NCBI GenBank assembly: GCA_018648645.1
Contig: JABGQS010000004.1
Coordinates: 72,976-125,179, forward strand
DNA: 52,204 nt
Source: Clostridia bacterium
GTDB lineage: Bacteria; Bacillota; Clostridia; Christensenellales; SZUA-584
Direction of reading: 5' to 3'
The position numbers and the translations under genes were made by a program. This document shows positions 42,834 through 51,948 of this stretch, piece by piece. The stretch's first letter is position 1. Each line of letters opens with the position of its first letter. The notes beneath the pieces are model-generated. The model saw only the letters and a program-made list of their open reading frames with translations. It ran no database searches and was not told the origin of the DNA.

Positions 42834-44051
42834 TTAAATAGCCTCCTCCATATTACCAATAAATATTTTTATTATTCTACACCATTTGTAAACGGAAAAT
42901 TGATTGTTATCAAAAGAAACTCTGTAGTCCATAGATTTGTGGCGGAACGAGACATGCGAGCTCATATTGACAGCAACACCGTATACATCGGCTAAATCAA
43001 ACTTCTTATCACCGATTCTAAGTCCATCTTTCGCAATCGAAATGCTGCCTCTTGCAGCTTCCATAAACGGGTGTGCAACGTCGATCGCGCTTGTCAACAG
43101 CGCGCCAGGGTTGGTCATATAAACGTCTTGATCACTCTGCAGCTTTGCGTAAATCTCTTTTAGTTTAGTTAGCTGCCACTCGTTTAGCTCATCAACTCTG
43201 CCGGAAGGAAGCAGCCCTCTCTTGGAATGCAGGTACCCGTACTTGTCGATAACGTACAGCGCATCGCACTGCTTGCAGTTGATTTCACTGCCGGATGTGA
43301 CAAAGCTGTCCATTGCTCCGCACTGCGGGCAGGTATAGAGTAACGCTTCGAAGCCTTCCGCCAATGCTTTGCCGCGAAAAGCAATTTTTCTGCTCTCTTG
43401 CCAGTCATACTCGTTATGATACAGCTCATCTGAAATCGTCTTCTCTATCTGCTCAAGCGACATGTCAGCTAACGTCTCAGCGTCAATCAACGTTTTTATG
43501 TCAATCTCAATCTTGCCGAAACGCTGCGACTTTGACCATCTTGGTTCAGAAAGATACGCGCCTCTCATGTTAGCTGTAACAACAGGTATCTTAAGCAATT
43601 TTACCAGTTTGAACGTTGCCGGCGCAATTTTTACTGTTTTACCGTCCCAGCATCGTCTGCCCTCTGGGAAAATGCCAATCACTCCCCCGTTTTGGGATAT
43701 TCTTATAATTTGCTTGATTGCTTTTGTGTCGCTGACAAACTTCTTTTTTGGTATGTAGTTGACAACCGAAAAAATCTTTCTTACGTTCGGGTTTTTGAAC
43801 ACGCCATCGGAAATTACATAATGTATTGGTCTGCCGACAAGTCCCTGTATAAAAAACCCATCAAACGTGTTGCAATGATTTGCAAGCATTAGAGATGGTC
43901 CCCTTAGCTTGAACCCAGGCTCTTTGATTAGTTTCGCACGATAGGCTAAAATCAAGTACGCGCCGTAAGAAACTTTGAAAATCCCGAGTAATATATAATG
44001 AACTGTAATTTTAACAAGCCATATTCTACGTTGCTTGGATTGCCTACTCAA
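42834..44051 (-). CDS. PlsC-type acyltransferase with C-terminal zinc ribbon
   Basis: 405 residues from a TTG start (GAGGGG upstream). Acyltransferase block: LANHCNTFDG (His-x4-Asp catalytic motif), IFPEGRRCWDG (FPEG), and IPVVTANMRGAY, as in 1-acyl-glycerol-3-phosphate acyltransferases. After residue 235 there is a zinc ribbon CPQCGA-(about 14)-CKQC and an unassigned domain to the C-terminus. The enzyme part would esterify lysophosphatidic acid or a related lipid; the extension is unusual for PlsC. Upstream bases 44052-44279 are AT-rich, with TATAAT before this gene but no clear -35, and no terminator found. Confidence 0.82.
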   Translation of the reverse strand: MSRQSKQRRIWLVKITVHYILLGIFKVSYGAYLILAYRAKLIKEPGFKLRGPSLMLANHCNTFDGFFIQGLVGRPIHYVISDGVFKNPNVRKIFSVVNYIPKKKFVSDTKAIKQIIRISQNGGVIGIFPEGRRCWDGKTVKIAPATFKLVKLLKIPVVTANMRGAYLSEPRWSKSQRFGKIEIDIKTLIDAETLADMSLEQIEKTISDELYHNEYDWQESRKIAFRGKALAEGFEALLYTCPQCGAMDSFVTSGSEINCKQCDALYVIDKYGYLHSKRGLLPSGRVDELNEWQLTKLKEIYAKLQSDQDVYMTNPGALLTSAIDVAHPFMEAARGSISIAKDGLRIGDKKFDLADVYGVAVNMSSHVSFRHKSMDYRVSFDNNQFSVYKWCRIIKIFIGNMEEAI

Positions 44052-44279
44052 TTTAGCTACCCCTCATATTTATCTGCGAATTAAATTTATTATAGCATTA
44101 TTGCATATCTAAAAAAAGTTAAGCTTGTATGACGCTTTGCTTGCTGATGCAACAACTTTGACACTTTATATACAATACTTTACAATCTAGCCGATATCAA
44201 ATTATCATTATTAAAAAATGTATTTCTCAATTTGCCCGATATTTTTTTTTTTGAATCGGTGTACAACACAATCCTTAAG

Positions 44280-45719
44280 CTATTTTCTAATCTTATAGCT
44301 GTATCGCGGCTTTCTTCTTTTAGTAAATCTCTTGCGTTTGTGTTTCTTTGCAGAAATTACTCTAATCACCAGAAAAGCTACCAATCCGGCGGGGATAACC
44401 AACAGAATTAGCAATATGTTATTGCTTCTTTCCTTTTTTTCCTGCTCCTGTATCTGGATTTCCTCTGCAACTGTGGGTGGCATTGTCGCAACAGCCGTGT
44501 CCCCAAAATCGCCGTCTCCCCCGCTACTGTCCAGCACATCTCGCGATGCTACTAAATTGCCGCTGAGTATAACTGCGCCCGTTGTTTTGCTTTGGTACAA
44601 TACCGAGCCAACCACGTCGTTCTCGTATATCGGAGCTTGCAGCGGCAGCGGATCGTTGTACGTTTCCACTATCTCAATGGTGTCATCACCACTTGTAATG
44701 ATATCGGCTGTTTCCTTGTCCATTGTAATGTAGCGCTGCGTTGGCATCGGCTGTTGAAACTCGAGCAACCCATCAAAAATATCATTGTCCGCATAGTTTT
44801 CGACATGCGCGCTTATAGGCTCGCTCATATCAACGAGCGTCAAAACGTCCAGCGTGACATAGTTATCAAACCCAAAATCAAATAGGTCTTTTACTACCGA
44901 CCAACGCAGTGTTTTTCCATTTGACGTATCTCCAAAAACTACACAGATCAAGTTTGTGGTGCTGCCCTGCTCCTCTTTGGTCGCGCTGGACACAACACAG
45001 CCGCCGGCGCCCGGTGTAGAACCTGTTTTCATACCGTTGCCATATTGATAGAAAAACTCGCTATCGCTGCGAACTAAAAAATCAAAATTCACAACTTCCC
45101 TTTCCTTCTGCATGTTTGTTGCGGGAAGTCTGAACGACTCCAAACCTACGATGTCCATAAATGCAGCGTTTTTCATTGCATATGCTGCAAGCAAAGTCAT
45201 GTCTCTCGCAGTCACATAATGCTCTTCATCGTCTTTACCGTGCGGGTTAGCAAAATGACTTTGTGTCATGCCGATTTGCTCTGCCAACTCGTTCATAAGT
45301 GCAATAAAGCCTTCTTCAGTCTCGCCTACATGTTCGGCAACGGCTTTTGCTGCATCGTTTCCCGAGACAAGCATCATTCCGGTGAGAATATCTCTTAAAA
45401 CAAACTCCTCACCGGCTCTAATTCCTAGCTTTGATTCGCCCCCAGAAGCTTTAGCCGCATATGAGCTGACAGTGACTATATCGCTTAGATTGCTCTGCTC
45501 GATTGCCACAAGACACGTTAATATTTTTGTTGTACTTGCCGGTTTAATTTGTACATCGGCCTGCTGCTCGAACAAAACTCGACCGGAGTCTGCGTCGATA
45601 AGAAGCACAGCTAAATCGCTGTCAACATCTCCGCTATATTCTACAGCTGCCAAAGCGACACCCGCGAACATGCTTAAAACCATAAAAAAAACCAAACAAA
45701 TAGATGCAATTTTCTTCAA
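44280..45719 (-). CDS. D-alanyl-D-alanine carboxypeptidase (third of three tandem paralogues)
   Basis: 479 residues from a TTG with AAGGAG nine bases upstream. Signal peptide (MKKIASICLVFFMVLSMFAG), then the S11 catalytic triad motifs Ser62-x-x-Lys65 in PASTTKILTC, Ser119-Gly-Asn121 in MLVSGNDAAK, and Lys231-Thr-Gly in GMKTGSTPGA. A C-terminal PBP5_C-like beta domain, a membrane helix (about 436-456, NNILLILLVIPAGLVAFLVI) and a very basic tail (KKHKRKRFTKRRKPR) follow. It removes the terminal D-Ala of muropeptides. Separated by 165 bases from the second paralogue; TATAAT with a weak -35 lies in that gap. Confidence 0.93.
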   Translation of the reverse strand: MKKIASICLVFFMVLSMFAGVALAAVEYSGDVDSDLAVLLIDADSGRVLFEQQADVQIKPASTTKILTCLVAIEQSNLSDIVTVSSYAAKASGGESKLGIRAGEEFVLRDILTGMMLVSGNDAAKAVAEHVGETEEGFIALMNELAEQIGMTQSHFANPHGKDDEEHYVTARDMTLLAAYAMKNAAFMDIVGLESFRLPATNMQKEREVVNFDFLVRSDSEFFYQYGNGMKTGSTPGAGGCVVSSATKEEQGSTTNLICVVFGDTSNGKTLRWSVVKDLFDFGFDNYVTLDVLTLVDMSEPISAHVENYADNDIFDGLLEFQQPMPTQRYITMDKETADIITSGDDTIEIVETYNDPLPLQAPIYENDVVGSVLYQSKTTGAVILSGNLVASRDVLDSSGGDGDFGDTAVATMPPTVAEEIQIQEQEKKERSNNILLILLVIPAGLVAFLVIRVISAKKHKRKRFTKRRKPRYSYKIRK

Positions 45720-45884
45720 ACTCTACATCTCCTTAAAATACCTACTAAGCCAAAAACAAAGCTGTACGCTCTGAGCTGACTATTATTTTTTAAACTAAAG
45801 TCTGATTGAGATTATATCAGTAAAGCGTCGATTTGTATATAGAGAAATAATTGGCAGTGTAAACTCTGAATAATATACTTATGC

Positions 45885-47258
45885 TCACATTTGCGCATCT
45901 GTGTTTTTAAATAAAAGCCAATGAATCGTCACAAATGCCAAAAGTGTGATAATTACCCATATCGACGCAAATAATAGACTTGCGTGCGTAGTGGAGTCAT
46001 TGTCAACCATAGCAATTTGAAGCGCTAGAGGCGCTTCCTGCGGGCTGTGAGGTGTAGTTTCTGGCAACGCGGCCGCAAGTGCCGGTTTAGCCACATCTTG
46101 CGCCGCAATCAAAACGCCTTCAAAAAATACAACCCCTGTGTTTCGATTGATGTATGTAACGCTACCAATAACATCCCCTTTAAAAATGGGTGCTGTTATA
46201 TTATCGTATATTTCGCACCTAGCTTCAATTTCTCCACAAAGTATATCGTTTGCTGCAGCATTGGTCACCACTATATTGTGCTCCTCTATGCTTGGATACT
46301 CACACAATACAGTACTTTGCGCATTTGCAACGTTAATTTCTACCTGCGGTAAATCAAGCACCAACTCTCGGGCGTTCAATGTCGTATAGCGACTAAACCC
46401 GTATTCAAACAGCGACTTTACGATTTGCCATCGGGCTGAGTATCGGCTTGAACGATCGTTCATCACAACACACACCAAATCAATCCCATCCTTGCGCGCA
46501 GTTGCCACAAGGCTCCCCTTCGCCCTCGAAGAAGACCCGGTTTTTAGCCCGGTAATGTACTCATAGAAAAAGGGTGATTCCTCATCAAACAACAGATTTG
46601 TGTTGTGTACGGTTCTTTTAACGTTTTTGTTAGTTGCCGGCATATCATACTTGGATTGATTTGTAATAGCAGTAAGCTGCTCATTGCTCATCGCGTACAG
46701 AGCAAGTGTCAGCATATCTCTTGCCGTAGAATAATTAGTGCGGTCAGATATGCCAATCGGGTTTGTAAAATTTGATGAGCTCATGCCAATCCGCTGCGCT
46801 GTTTCATTCATCAGCTTGGCAAACTCTCGCTGGGAACCCGAAATATGCTCGGCTACAGCGTTTGCGGCATCATTGCCCGAGACCATCATCATGCCGTTGA
46901 GCAGATCCTTCATTTTAAGCTGCTCGCCTCGTATCAACTGCAAGGACGACCCGACACGACTGGCAGACCTGCTGCTGATTGTAACTATTTCGTCCATATC
47001 GCTGTTTTCGAGCGCAACAATACACGTCAGGAGCTTTGCCGTGCTTGCTGTTTTGGATCTTGTGTCTGCATTCTGCTCAAACAGAACCTCGCCGGATTCG
47101 GCGTCAAAAAGTATGATGCAAGCATCGCCTCGAGCTGACAGCGACTTTATCACATCGTCTATCGCCGGCGGTACATTTACTTCATCTGCAATTGCGGTGC
47201 AAATTGGCATCATAATTATTACCAACACCAATAAAAGCGCTACTTTTTTAACATGCAC
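45885..47258 (-). CDS. D-alanyl-D-alanine carboxypeptidase (second paralogue, divergent)
   Basis: 457 residues from a GTG with AGGAG six to seven bases upstream. Signal peptide, Ser-x-x-Lys in TASTAKLLTC, Ser-Gly-Asn in MMVSGNDAAN, Lys-Thr-Gly in GLKTGSSSRA, C-terminal beta domain and a final membrane helix (SLLFASIWVIITLLAFVTIH) with a short tail. Compared with its neighbours the active-site Pro before Ser is Thr and the STTK is STAK, so it may have drifted in specificity. It starts two bases after the stop of the first paralogue. Confidence 0.92.
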   Translation of the reverse strand: MHVKKVALLLVLVIIMMPICTAIADEVNVPPAIDDVIKSLSARGDACIILFDAESGEVLFEQNADTRSKTASTAKLLTCIVALENSDMDEIVTISSRSASRVGSSLQLIRGEQLKMKDLLNGMMMVSGNDAANAVAEHISGSQREFAKLMNETAQRIGMSSSNFTNPIGISDRTNYSTARDMLTLALYAMSNEQLTAITNQSKYDMPATNKNVKRTVHNTNLLFDEESPFFYEYITGLKTGSSSRAKGSLVATARKDGIDLVCVVMNDRSSRYSARWQIVKSLFEYGFSRYTTLNARELVLDLPQVEINVANAQSTVLCEYPSIEEHNIVVTNAAANDILCGEIEARCEIYDNITAPIFKGDVIGSVTYINRNTGVVFFEGVLIAAQDVAKPALAAALPETTPHSPQEAPLALQIAMVDNDSTTHASLLFASIWVIITLLAFVTIHWLLFKNTDAQM

Positions 47259-47260
47259 AA

Positions 47261-48625
47261 TTATCTCCTGCTTTTAATCAACGATATTGACAAAAACACA
47301 ATGACGCCTATCAGCAGCACGCCAAGCACCAGCCATAGCCATCCGATACCTAGCACAAAATTGCTTGATTTATCTTCAGTATCATCCTGCGGCTGCGGTG
47401 TCATTGTTGGCTCAAGCGGCTTTTGTGTCTCCTGCGTCACTTCAACTACAACTTCACCCATTATGTCTACGTCACGTGTAGCAGTAAGCTCTGCCTGACA
47501 TATGATTTCTTGGTTTATCGTGCTTCTGTACGTGACTATGCCAACCGTGTCTCCCTGCATGATAGGCGCAACAAGCTCATCGCCGCTGTAAAACTCAATT
47601 GTCGTTTCATACCCGCTATTGTTTAAAATGTCCTGAGCAACGCTTTTTTCGAGCGTTATCAGCTCATCCCCGATGTTGTGTGCGCTCAGCAAAAGAATAT
47701 CCTCATCCTCTACAGAGTTTGCGACCTGCACGTTTGTTTCAGGCATATTGTCGATTATGCTTTGCACGTTGACAGTGCTGTAATTCTCAAAGCCAAACTC
47801 AAACATATCCTTTGCCAGCGGCCAGCGGTCAACACCGTTTTTCGTCTTGTCACCAAAGATCAAGCACAAAAGTTTGGTGTCGCCGACCTGTGCAGCACTG
47901 ACAACACAGCGATACGCTTTAGGAGTCGATCCGGTTTTGATTCCGATTGCACTCTCATAATATGAGTCCTCATAATCAGTGCGAAGAAGCAAATTTGTAT
48001 TTTGTATGGTGCGCGCTTTATTCTTGTTCGTAGCAGGCATGTCATAGGTTTCTGTCCCCACGATTTTCATAAAGTCTTCGTTTTGCATAGCATATAGCGT
48101 TAGCTTCGACATGTCTCTCGCGGTAACTTCGTGGTCGTCCGTGTCAACGCCGTGCGGGTTGACAAAGTTCGTGTTGCTCATGCCAAGTTCGCTTGCTTTC
48201 CTGTTCATTAATCTTGCAAACGCGTCCACAGAACCTGATATATGAACCGCGACCGCTTCGGCAGCGTCGTTACCCGACACCATCATCAGCCCGGTTAAAA
48301 GGTCTTTCATTACAATTTCTTCGCCGTACCGTGTCCCCAGCAGCGAGTATCCTGAACCTGTCCAGTCGCCTTCGGGTCCCACAGTTACCACTTCGTCCAT
48401 CTCGGAATTCTCGAGAGCTACGATACACGTCATAATCTTTGTCGTGCTTGCGGGACGAATCACTTCGTCAGCGTTTTTCTCAAAGAGTATCTGCCCAGTT
48501 GTAGCATCGAGCAGCATTACAGCGTTCGGCGTTACATCGCCATCGTATTCCGGCGCGGCTAAAGCTGTGCCGATGCCAAGCGCGAATACCATTAAGACTA
48601 AGCAAATTACTACTATCTTCTTCAA
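47261..48625 (-). CDS. D-alanyl-D-alanine carboxypeptidase (first paralogue)
   Basis: 454 residues from a TTG at 48625, chosen because AAAGGGG lies five bases upstream and the signal peptide LKKIVVICLVLMVFALGIGT aligns with that of the third paralogue; the longer ATG frame crosses the promoter. Catalytic motifs PASTTKIMTC, MMVSGNDAAE and GIKTGSTPKA are intact. C-terminal beta domain, then a membrane helix (WLWLVLGVLLIGVIVFLSIS) and KSRR. Transcribed from a promoter shared as a divergent region with the HAD gene. Confidence 0.93.
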   Translation of the reverse strand: MKKIVVICLVLMVFALGIGTALAAPEYDGDVTPNAVMLLDATTGQILFEKNADEVIRPASTTKIMTCIVALENSEMDEVVTVGPEGDWTGSGYSLLGTRYGEEIVMKDLLTGLMMVSGNDAAEAVAVHISGSVDAFARLMNRKASELGMSNTNFVNPHGVDTDDHEVTARDMSKLTLYAMQNEDFMKIVGTETYDMPATNKNKARTIQNTNLLLRTDYEDSYYESAIGIKTGSTPKAYRCVVSAAQVGDTKLLCLIFGDKTKNGVDRWPLAKDMFEFGFENYSTVNVQSIIDNMPETNVQVANSVEDEDILLLSAHNIGDELITLEKSVAQDILNNSGYETTIEFYSGDELVAPIMQGDTVGIVTYRSTINQEIICQAELTATRDVDIMGEVVVEVTQETQKPLEPTMTPQPQDDTEDKSSNFVLGIGWLWLVLGVLLIGVIVFLSISLIKSRR

Positions 48626-48656
48626 TTTGTACCCCTTTAACGTTAATATACATGAC

Positions 48657-48685
48657 AGTATATCAGCTTTGTGCGCATTTGTGAA
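48657..48685 (-). promoter_or_regulatory. Promoter of the dac cluster
   Basis: Minus strand TTCACA (48680-48685), 17-base spacer, TATACT (48657-48662), about 30 bases before the TTG start at 48625. Confidence 0.55.
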
Positions 48686-48722
48686 CAATTTGTATGCGTA
48701 GCCGACAAGAAATATTTTTTTG

Positions 48723-48751
48723 TTTTCAAACATTGTCATTGCATGTATAAT
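48723..48751 (+). promoter_or_regulatory. Candidate promoter of HAD-hprK-glucokinase operon
   Basis: TTTTCA (48723-48728), 17-base spacer, TATAAT (48746-48751). Weak -35, consensus -10; divergent from the dac promoter. Confidence 0.45.
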
Positions 48752-48780
48752 AGAGTAATTAGGTAACCAACGGAGGCATT

Positions 48781-49572
48781 ATGTATAAGCTCATAGCAAT
48801 TGATATCGATGACACTCTTTTAAATGACGATATTAAGATTACCGACCGCGTTTTTGGCGCAATCAAAGCAGCACAGGACAAGGGCGTTATAGTCGTCCTT
48901 TGCACAGGGCGCACGCTCAAAGGCGGCGAGAGGTTTTATGAACAGCTTAAACTCGATACGTTATTCATTACTTCGGGCGGCGCAGAGATTTATGACAGCA
49001 ACCGCAGCCGAGTTTATGAAGATGAAGTTGATCCGGTGCTGGTTAAGCAAGTGTTGCAATACGCTTACGACAACGATATTCACGCCCAGGTCTACATTGA
49101 CGGCGAGCTGGTCTACAAGGAGCGCAACAAGTATTCTGCGCTTTACGAAATCCCGTACGGGCACCCCGGAATACTTATCCCTGACCTTATGGAGCACGAT
49201 GAGATATTAACGCCAAAGGTATTGTACGTGCTGGATGCGCACAGAGCGTCTGCGGTTAAGGAAGATGTGCAGCGAAAGTTTGCTACTCTCGCTATCAAGA
49301 CGAGCAAGCCGATGTTTATCGAGTTCGCTTCGGTGGGCGTCAGCAAAGCCGTTGGTCTACAGTTCGTTGCTGACTATTACAACATTGAGATAAAGGACGT
49401 TATCGCCATTGGCGACTCTCAGATTGACGCGCCGATGATTGAACTTGCAGGGCTTGGCGTTGTTATGCAAAACGCGCCGGAGGCACTTAAAGATATTGCA
49501 GATATCATCTGTCCTTCCAATGAGAATGACGGTGTTGCGTACGTAATAGAAAAATATATTTTGGAGGCATAA
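48781..49572 (+). CDS. Cof-type HAD-IIB phosphatase
   Basis: 263 residues, ATG with GGAGG four bases upstream. HAD motifs: IAIDIDDTLLNDDI (nucleophile and acid Asp), VVLCTGRTL (motif II), the IIB cap with ITSGGAEIYD, and C-terminal GVSKAVGLQFVADYY with VIAIGDSQIDAPMIELAGLG (motif IV; usually GDxxND, here GDSQID). Cof-type enzymes dephosphorylate sugar phosphates, FMN or other small phosphates. First gene of the operon with hprK and glucokinase, hinting at sugar phosphate homeostasis (inference). Confidence 0.92.
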   Translation: MYKLIAIDIDDTLLNDDIKITDRVFGAIKAAQDKGVIVVLCTGRTLKGGERFYEQLKLDTLFITSGGAEIYDSNRSRVYEDEVDPVLVKQVLQYAYDNDIHAQVYIDGELVYKERNKYSALYEIPYGHPGILIPDLMEHDEILTPKVLYVLDAHRASAVKEDVQRKFATLAIKTSKPMFIEFASVGVSKAVGLQFVADYYNIEIKDVIAIGDSQIDAPMIELAGLGVVMQNAPEALKDIADIICPSNENDGVAYVIEKYILEA

Positions 49573-49575
49573 CCC

Positions 49576-50508
49576 ATGAAAATAAAGCTAAACATCAATG
49601 AAATGGCTAAGGATTTAAAGCTGAGCGTGCTCTATCAGGGAGATGTTGAGTACGTTGAGATAAACACGTCCGACCTCAACCGACCGGGTTTGCAGATGGC
49701 CGGCTTTTTCGAGTATTTTGCCGACAATCGTTTTCAGCTGTTCGGCATGGTCGAAATGACGTATCTGCAAAACCTTGACCCCGATTTGAAGGCACAGAGG
49801 CTCGATCAGTATTTTAGAAGCGGACTGCCTTGCGTGTTGATTGGGCGTAATCTGACGCCTCCCGAAGCGATGCTGAATGCAGCAAAGAAGTATAACACCC
49901 CCATTCTTATGTCCGGGCTTACAACCACAAAACTCAGTCACAAAGCGACTGTTTATTTAGATAAGGTGCTTGCGCCGAGCATATCGCGACATGCAGGTTT
50001 GATGGATGTTTACGGAGTGGGTATAATGCTGACGGGCGACAGCGGTGTCGGAAAAAGCGAAACTGCGCTTGAGCTGGTCAAAAGAGGACATCGACTGGTT
50101 GCCGATGACGTTGTAGAGATTCACAAGCTGGCGGAAAACCAGCTTATGGGACGCTCTCCCGAAGTAATCCGTCACATGATGGAGATTCGCGGACTCGGGA
50201 TAATCGATGTCTGCACGCTTTACGGTCTTGGCGCTGTTATGCTGGAGAATCAGATAGAGCTTGCTATTAATCTGGAGCTGGGTGATGTACAAAATGTGGA
50301 TCGTCTTGGTACAGCGAACGAGTACTTAACTTTGCTTGGCGTAAAGGTGCCGACCATCACTATCCCCGTGCGCCCGGGCAGAAACCTAGCCATCATAATC
50401 GAAGTGGCTTCGATGAACTTCCGGCTAAAAAGCATGGGCGTTGTGACAGCAGAGCAGCTGGACAGCAAACTGCTCAACATCATCTCACCGCCGGACAAGG
50501 GAGAATAG
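49576..50508 (+). CDS. hprK: HPr kinase/phosphorylase
   Basis: 310 residues. N-terminal domain to about 130, then SISRHAGLMDVYGVG with His139, P-loop LTGDSGVGKSETALEL (152-167, core G154-S161), LVADDVVEI with Asp178, and the second signature MEIRGLGIIDV. It phosphorylates and dephosphorylates HPr at its regulatory serine, the central switch of carbon catabolite repression in Gram-positives. Three bases after the HAD gene and one base before the glucokinase, so one transcript. Confidence 0.97.
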   Translation: MKIKLNINEMAKDLKLSVLYQGDVEYVEINTSDLNRPGLQMAGFFEYFADNRFQLFGMVEMTYLQNLDPDLKAQRLDQYFRSGLPCVLIGRNLTPPEAMLNAAKKYNTPILMSGLTTTKLSHKATVYLDKVLAPSISRHAGLMDVYGVGIMLTGDSGVGKSETALELVKRGHRLVADDVVEIHKLAENQLMGRSPEVIRHMMEIRGLGIIDVCTLYGLGAVMLENQIELAINLELGDVQNVDRLGTANEYLTLLGVKVPTITIPVRPGRNLAIIIEVASMNFRLKSMGVVTAEQLDSKLLNIISPPDKGE

Positions 50509-50509
50509 T

Positions 50510-51448
50510 ATGTATTTTGCAGGAATAGATGTTGGAGGCACGAATTTAAAAGCAGGAATTGTAGACGAGGACTTTAATCTTGTTTGCACGGCCAGCGTGC
50601 CTACGAACGTTGGCAGAGACGCAAGAAAGATCATCAAGGACATGGCCGACCTCGTTAAAACACTTGCGAAGGACAGCGATATCGCGCTTACCGATATAAC
50701 CAGTATTGGGATAGGTATCCCCGGCGTTGCAAAAAACGGCGTTGTCGTAGCGTTACACAATCTTTTTTGGCAGGATGTACAGCTGAAAAGCATATTTAAC
50801 GAGTATTTGGATATTCCCGTATTTATAGATAACGACGCAACTGTTGCTGCGGTTTACGAGTATCACCTCGGTGTGCTTGCAGGCTGCAAAGTCGGCGTTT
50901 TCTTGACGCTCGGCACAGGCGTAGGCGGCGGCATTATTATAAACGGCAAGGCGTTTAACGGCGCGCATGGGCTGGGCGGAGAGCTTGGACACATTGCAGT
51001 AGTCCCCGACGGGTTGCAGTGTACGTGCGGCAACAAAGGCTGCCTGGAGGTGTACGCCTCTGCAACAGCACTTGTGAGGATGGGACGGCGCTGTGTGATA
51101 GAGCGCCCCGACAGCATGCTTGGCATAACCGCTGATGAGGATTATCACAATGTAACCGCAAAAATGGTGATTGACGTCGCAAAGCAGGGCGATCGCGTTG
51201 CCATATCCATCGTGGATGAGTACGCGAAATTCCTCTCTATCGGCATCACTTCTATCATCAACACGCTTGACCCCGAAGTTATTGCGCTTGGCGGCGGCGT
51301 TTCTCACGCCGGGAAATATCTGCTTGACAAAGTGATTGCTGCTTGTGACGAAAAGGGCGTGTTCGAAAACCAAAAGTATGCCGAAATCAAAATTGCAAAG
51401 TCGGGCAACGACGCCGGCATTATCGGCGCTGCTATGTTGACCGAGTAA
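50510..51448 (+). CDS. glcK: ROK family glucokinase
   Basis: 312 residues. FAGIDVGGTNLKAGIVDEDF (ATP phosphate site), IDNDATVAAVYEY with catalytic Asp109, TLGTGVGGGIIINGK, GGELGHIAV with His161, and the ROK zinc motif CTCGNKGCLE (Cys171, Cys173, Cys178). It phosphorylates glucose to glucose-6-phosphate; other hexoses cannot be excluded. Linkage with hprK ties it to catabolite control. Followed by a strong terminator. Confidence 0.93.
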   Translation: MYFAGIDVGGTNLKAGIVDEDFNLVCTASVPTNVGRDARKIIKDMADLVKTLAKDSDIALTDITSIGIGIPGVAKNGVVVALHNLFWQDVQLKSIFNEYLDIPVFIDNDATVAAVYEYHLGVLAGCKVGVFLTLGTGVGGGIIINGKAFNGAHGLGGELGHIAVVPDGLQCTCGNKGCLEVYASATALVRMGRRCVIERPDSMLGITADEDYHNVTAKMVIDVAKQGDRVAISIVDEYAKFLSIGITSIINTLDPEVIALGGGVSHAGKYLLDKVIAACDEKGVFENQKYAEIKIAKSGNDAGIIGAAMLTE

Positions 51449-51466
51449 ATCAAGTTAATTTTAAAT

Positions 51467-51503
51467 AAAAAGGCGACAGGTATATCCAACCTGTCGCCTT
51501 TTA
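51467..51503. terminator. Bidirectional intrinsic terminator
   Basis: Perfect 14-bp stem AAAAGGCGACAGGT (51468-51481) and ACCTGTCGCCTTTT (51489-51502), loop of seven. It separates glcK from the convergent ACT-domain gene. Confidence 0.9.
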
Positions 51504-51519
51504 TATTGTGATTCAAATG

Positions 51520-51885
51520 CTATTGCTTAATACTGTACCCGCTTGATTGAAGAGCTTCTAGCGCGAGCTGCAACTTTTTCTGCTTTACCAAGATGTAATC
51601 CGTGTCAAATGTCGATACTGCAAATATGCTGATTTTCACATCTGCCAAAACGCCGGATATTTTTGCAAGAATGCCTGTCAACGAGAAGTCGAGTACATCT
51701 GCGATACGCATCGCCGCAAAGCCCTTTTCGGCATCGCAGTCGGGCGGAGTTAACCCCTCTTCGCAAACCATCGAGATTTCGTTGTCCGTAACAGTCAGCG
51801 ATAAAAGCGCTGATGTTTGCGGAATCTGCGGCAAGGCACTCAGCTTGCACACTGCATAGCTGCCCTTTATCACTTCAATCGTCAT
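51520..51885 (-). CDS. ACT domain protein
   Basis: 121 residues, made of two ACT-like repeats: CKLSALPQIP...LLSLTVTDNE in the first half and FSLTGILAKISGVLADVKIS, IFAVSTFDTDYILVKQKKLQ, LALEALQSSGY in the second. The latter matches the short CASTOR/ACT_7-like small-molecule domain found in stand-alone Clostridial proteins. Probably senses an amino acid; no catalytic domain. It lies between the glcK terminator and the EF-G terminator and is transcribed alone or by read-through. Confidence 0.8.
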   Translation of the reverse strand: MTIEVIKGSYAVCKLSALPQIPQTSALLSLTVTDNEISMVCEEGLTPPDCDAEKGFAAMRIADVLDFSLTGILAKISGVLADVKISIFAVSTFDTDYILVKQKKLQLALEALQSSGYSIKQ

Positions 51886-51896
51886 TTTCTCTCCCT

Positions 51897-51931
51897 AAAA
51901 GAAAACAGAGCAACCAATGTCGATTGCTCTG
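51897..51931 (-). terminator. Intrinsic terminator after the elongation factor G gene
   Basis: Minus strand CAGAGCAA (51924-51931) and TTGCTCTG (51906-51913) with a ten-base loop, followed by TTTTCTTTT. It lies between the EF-G stop and the ACT-domain gene start. Confidence 0.8.
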
Positions 51932-51948
51932 TAGTGTACGCTATTTTG

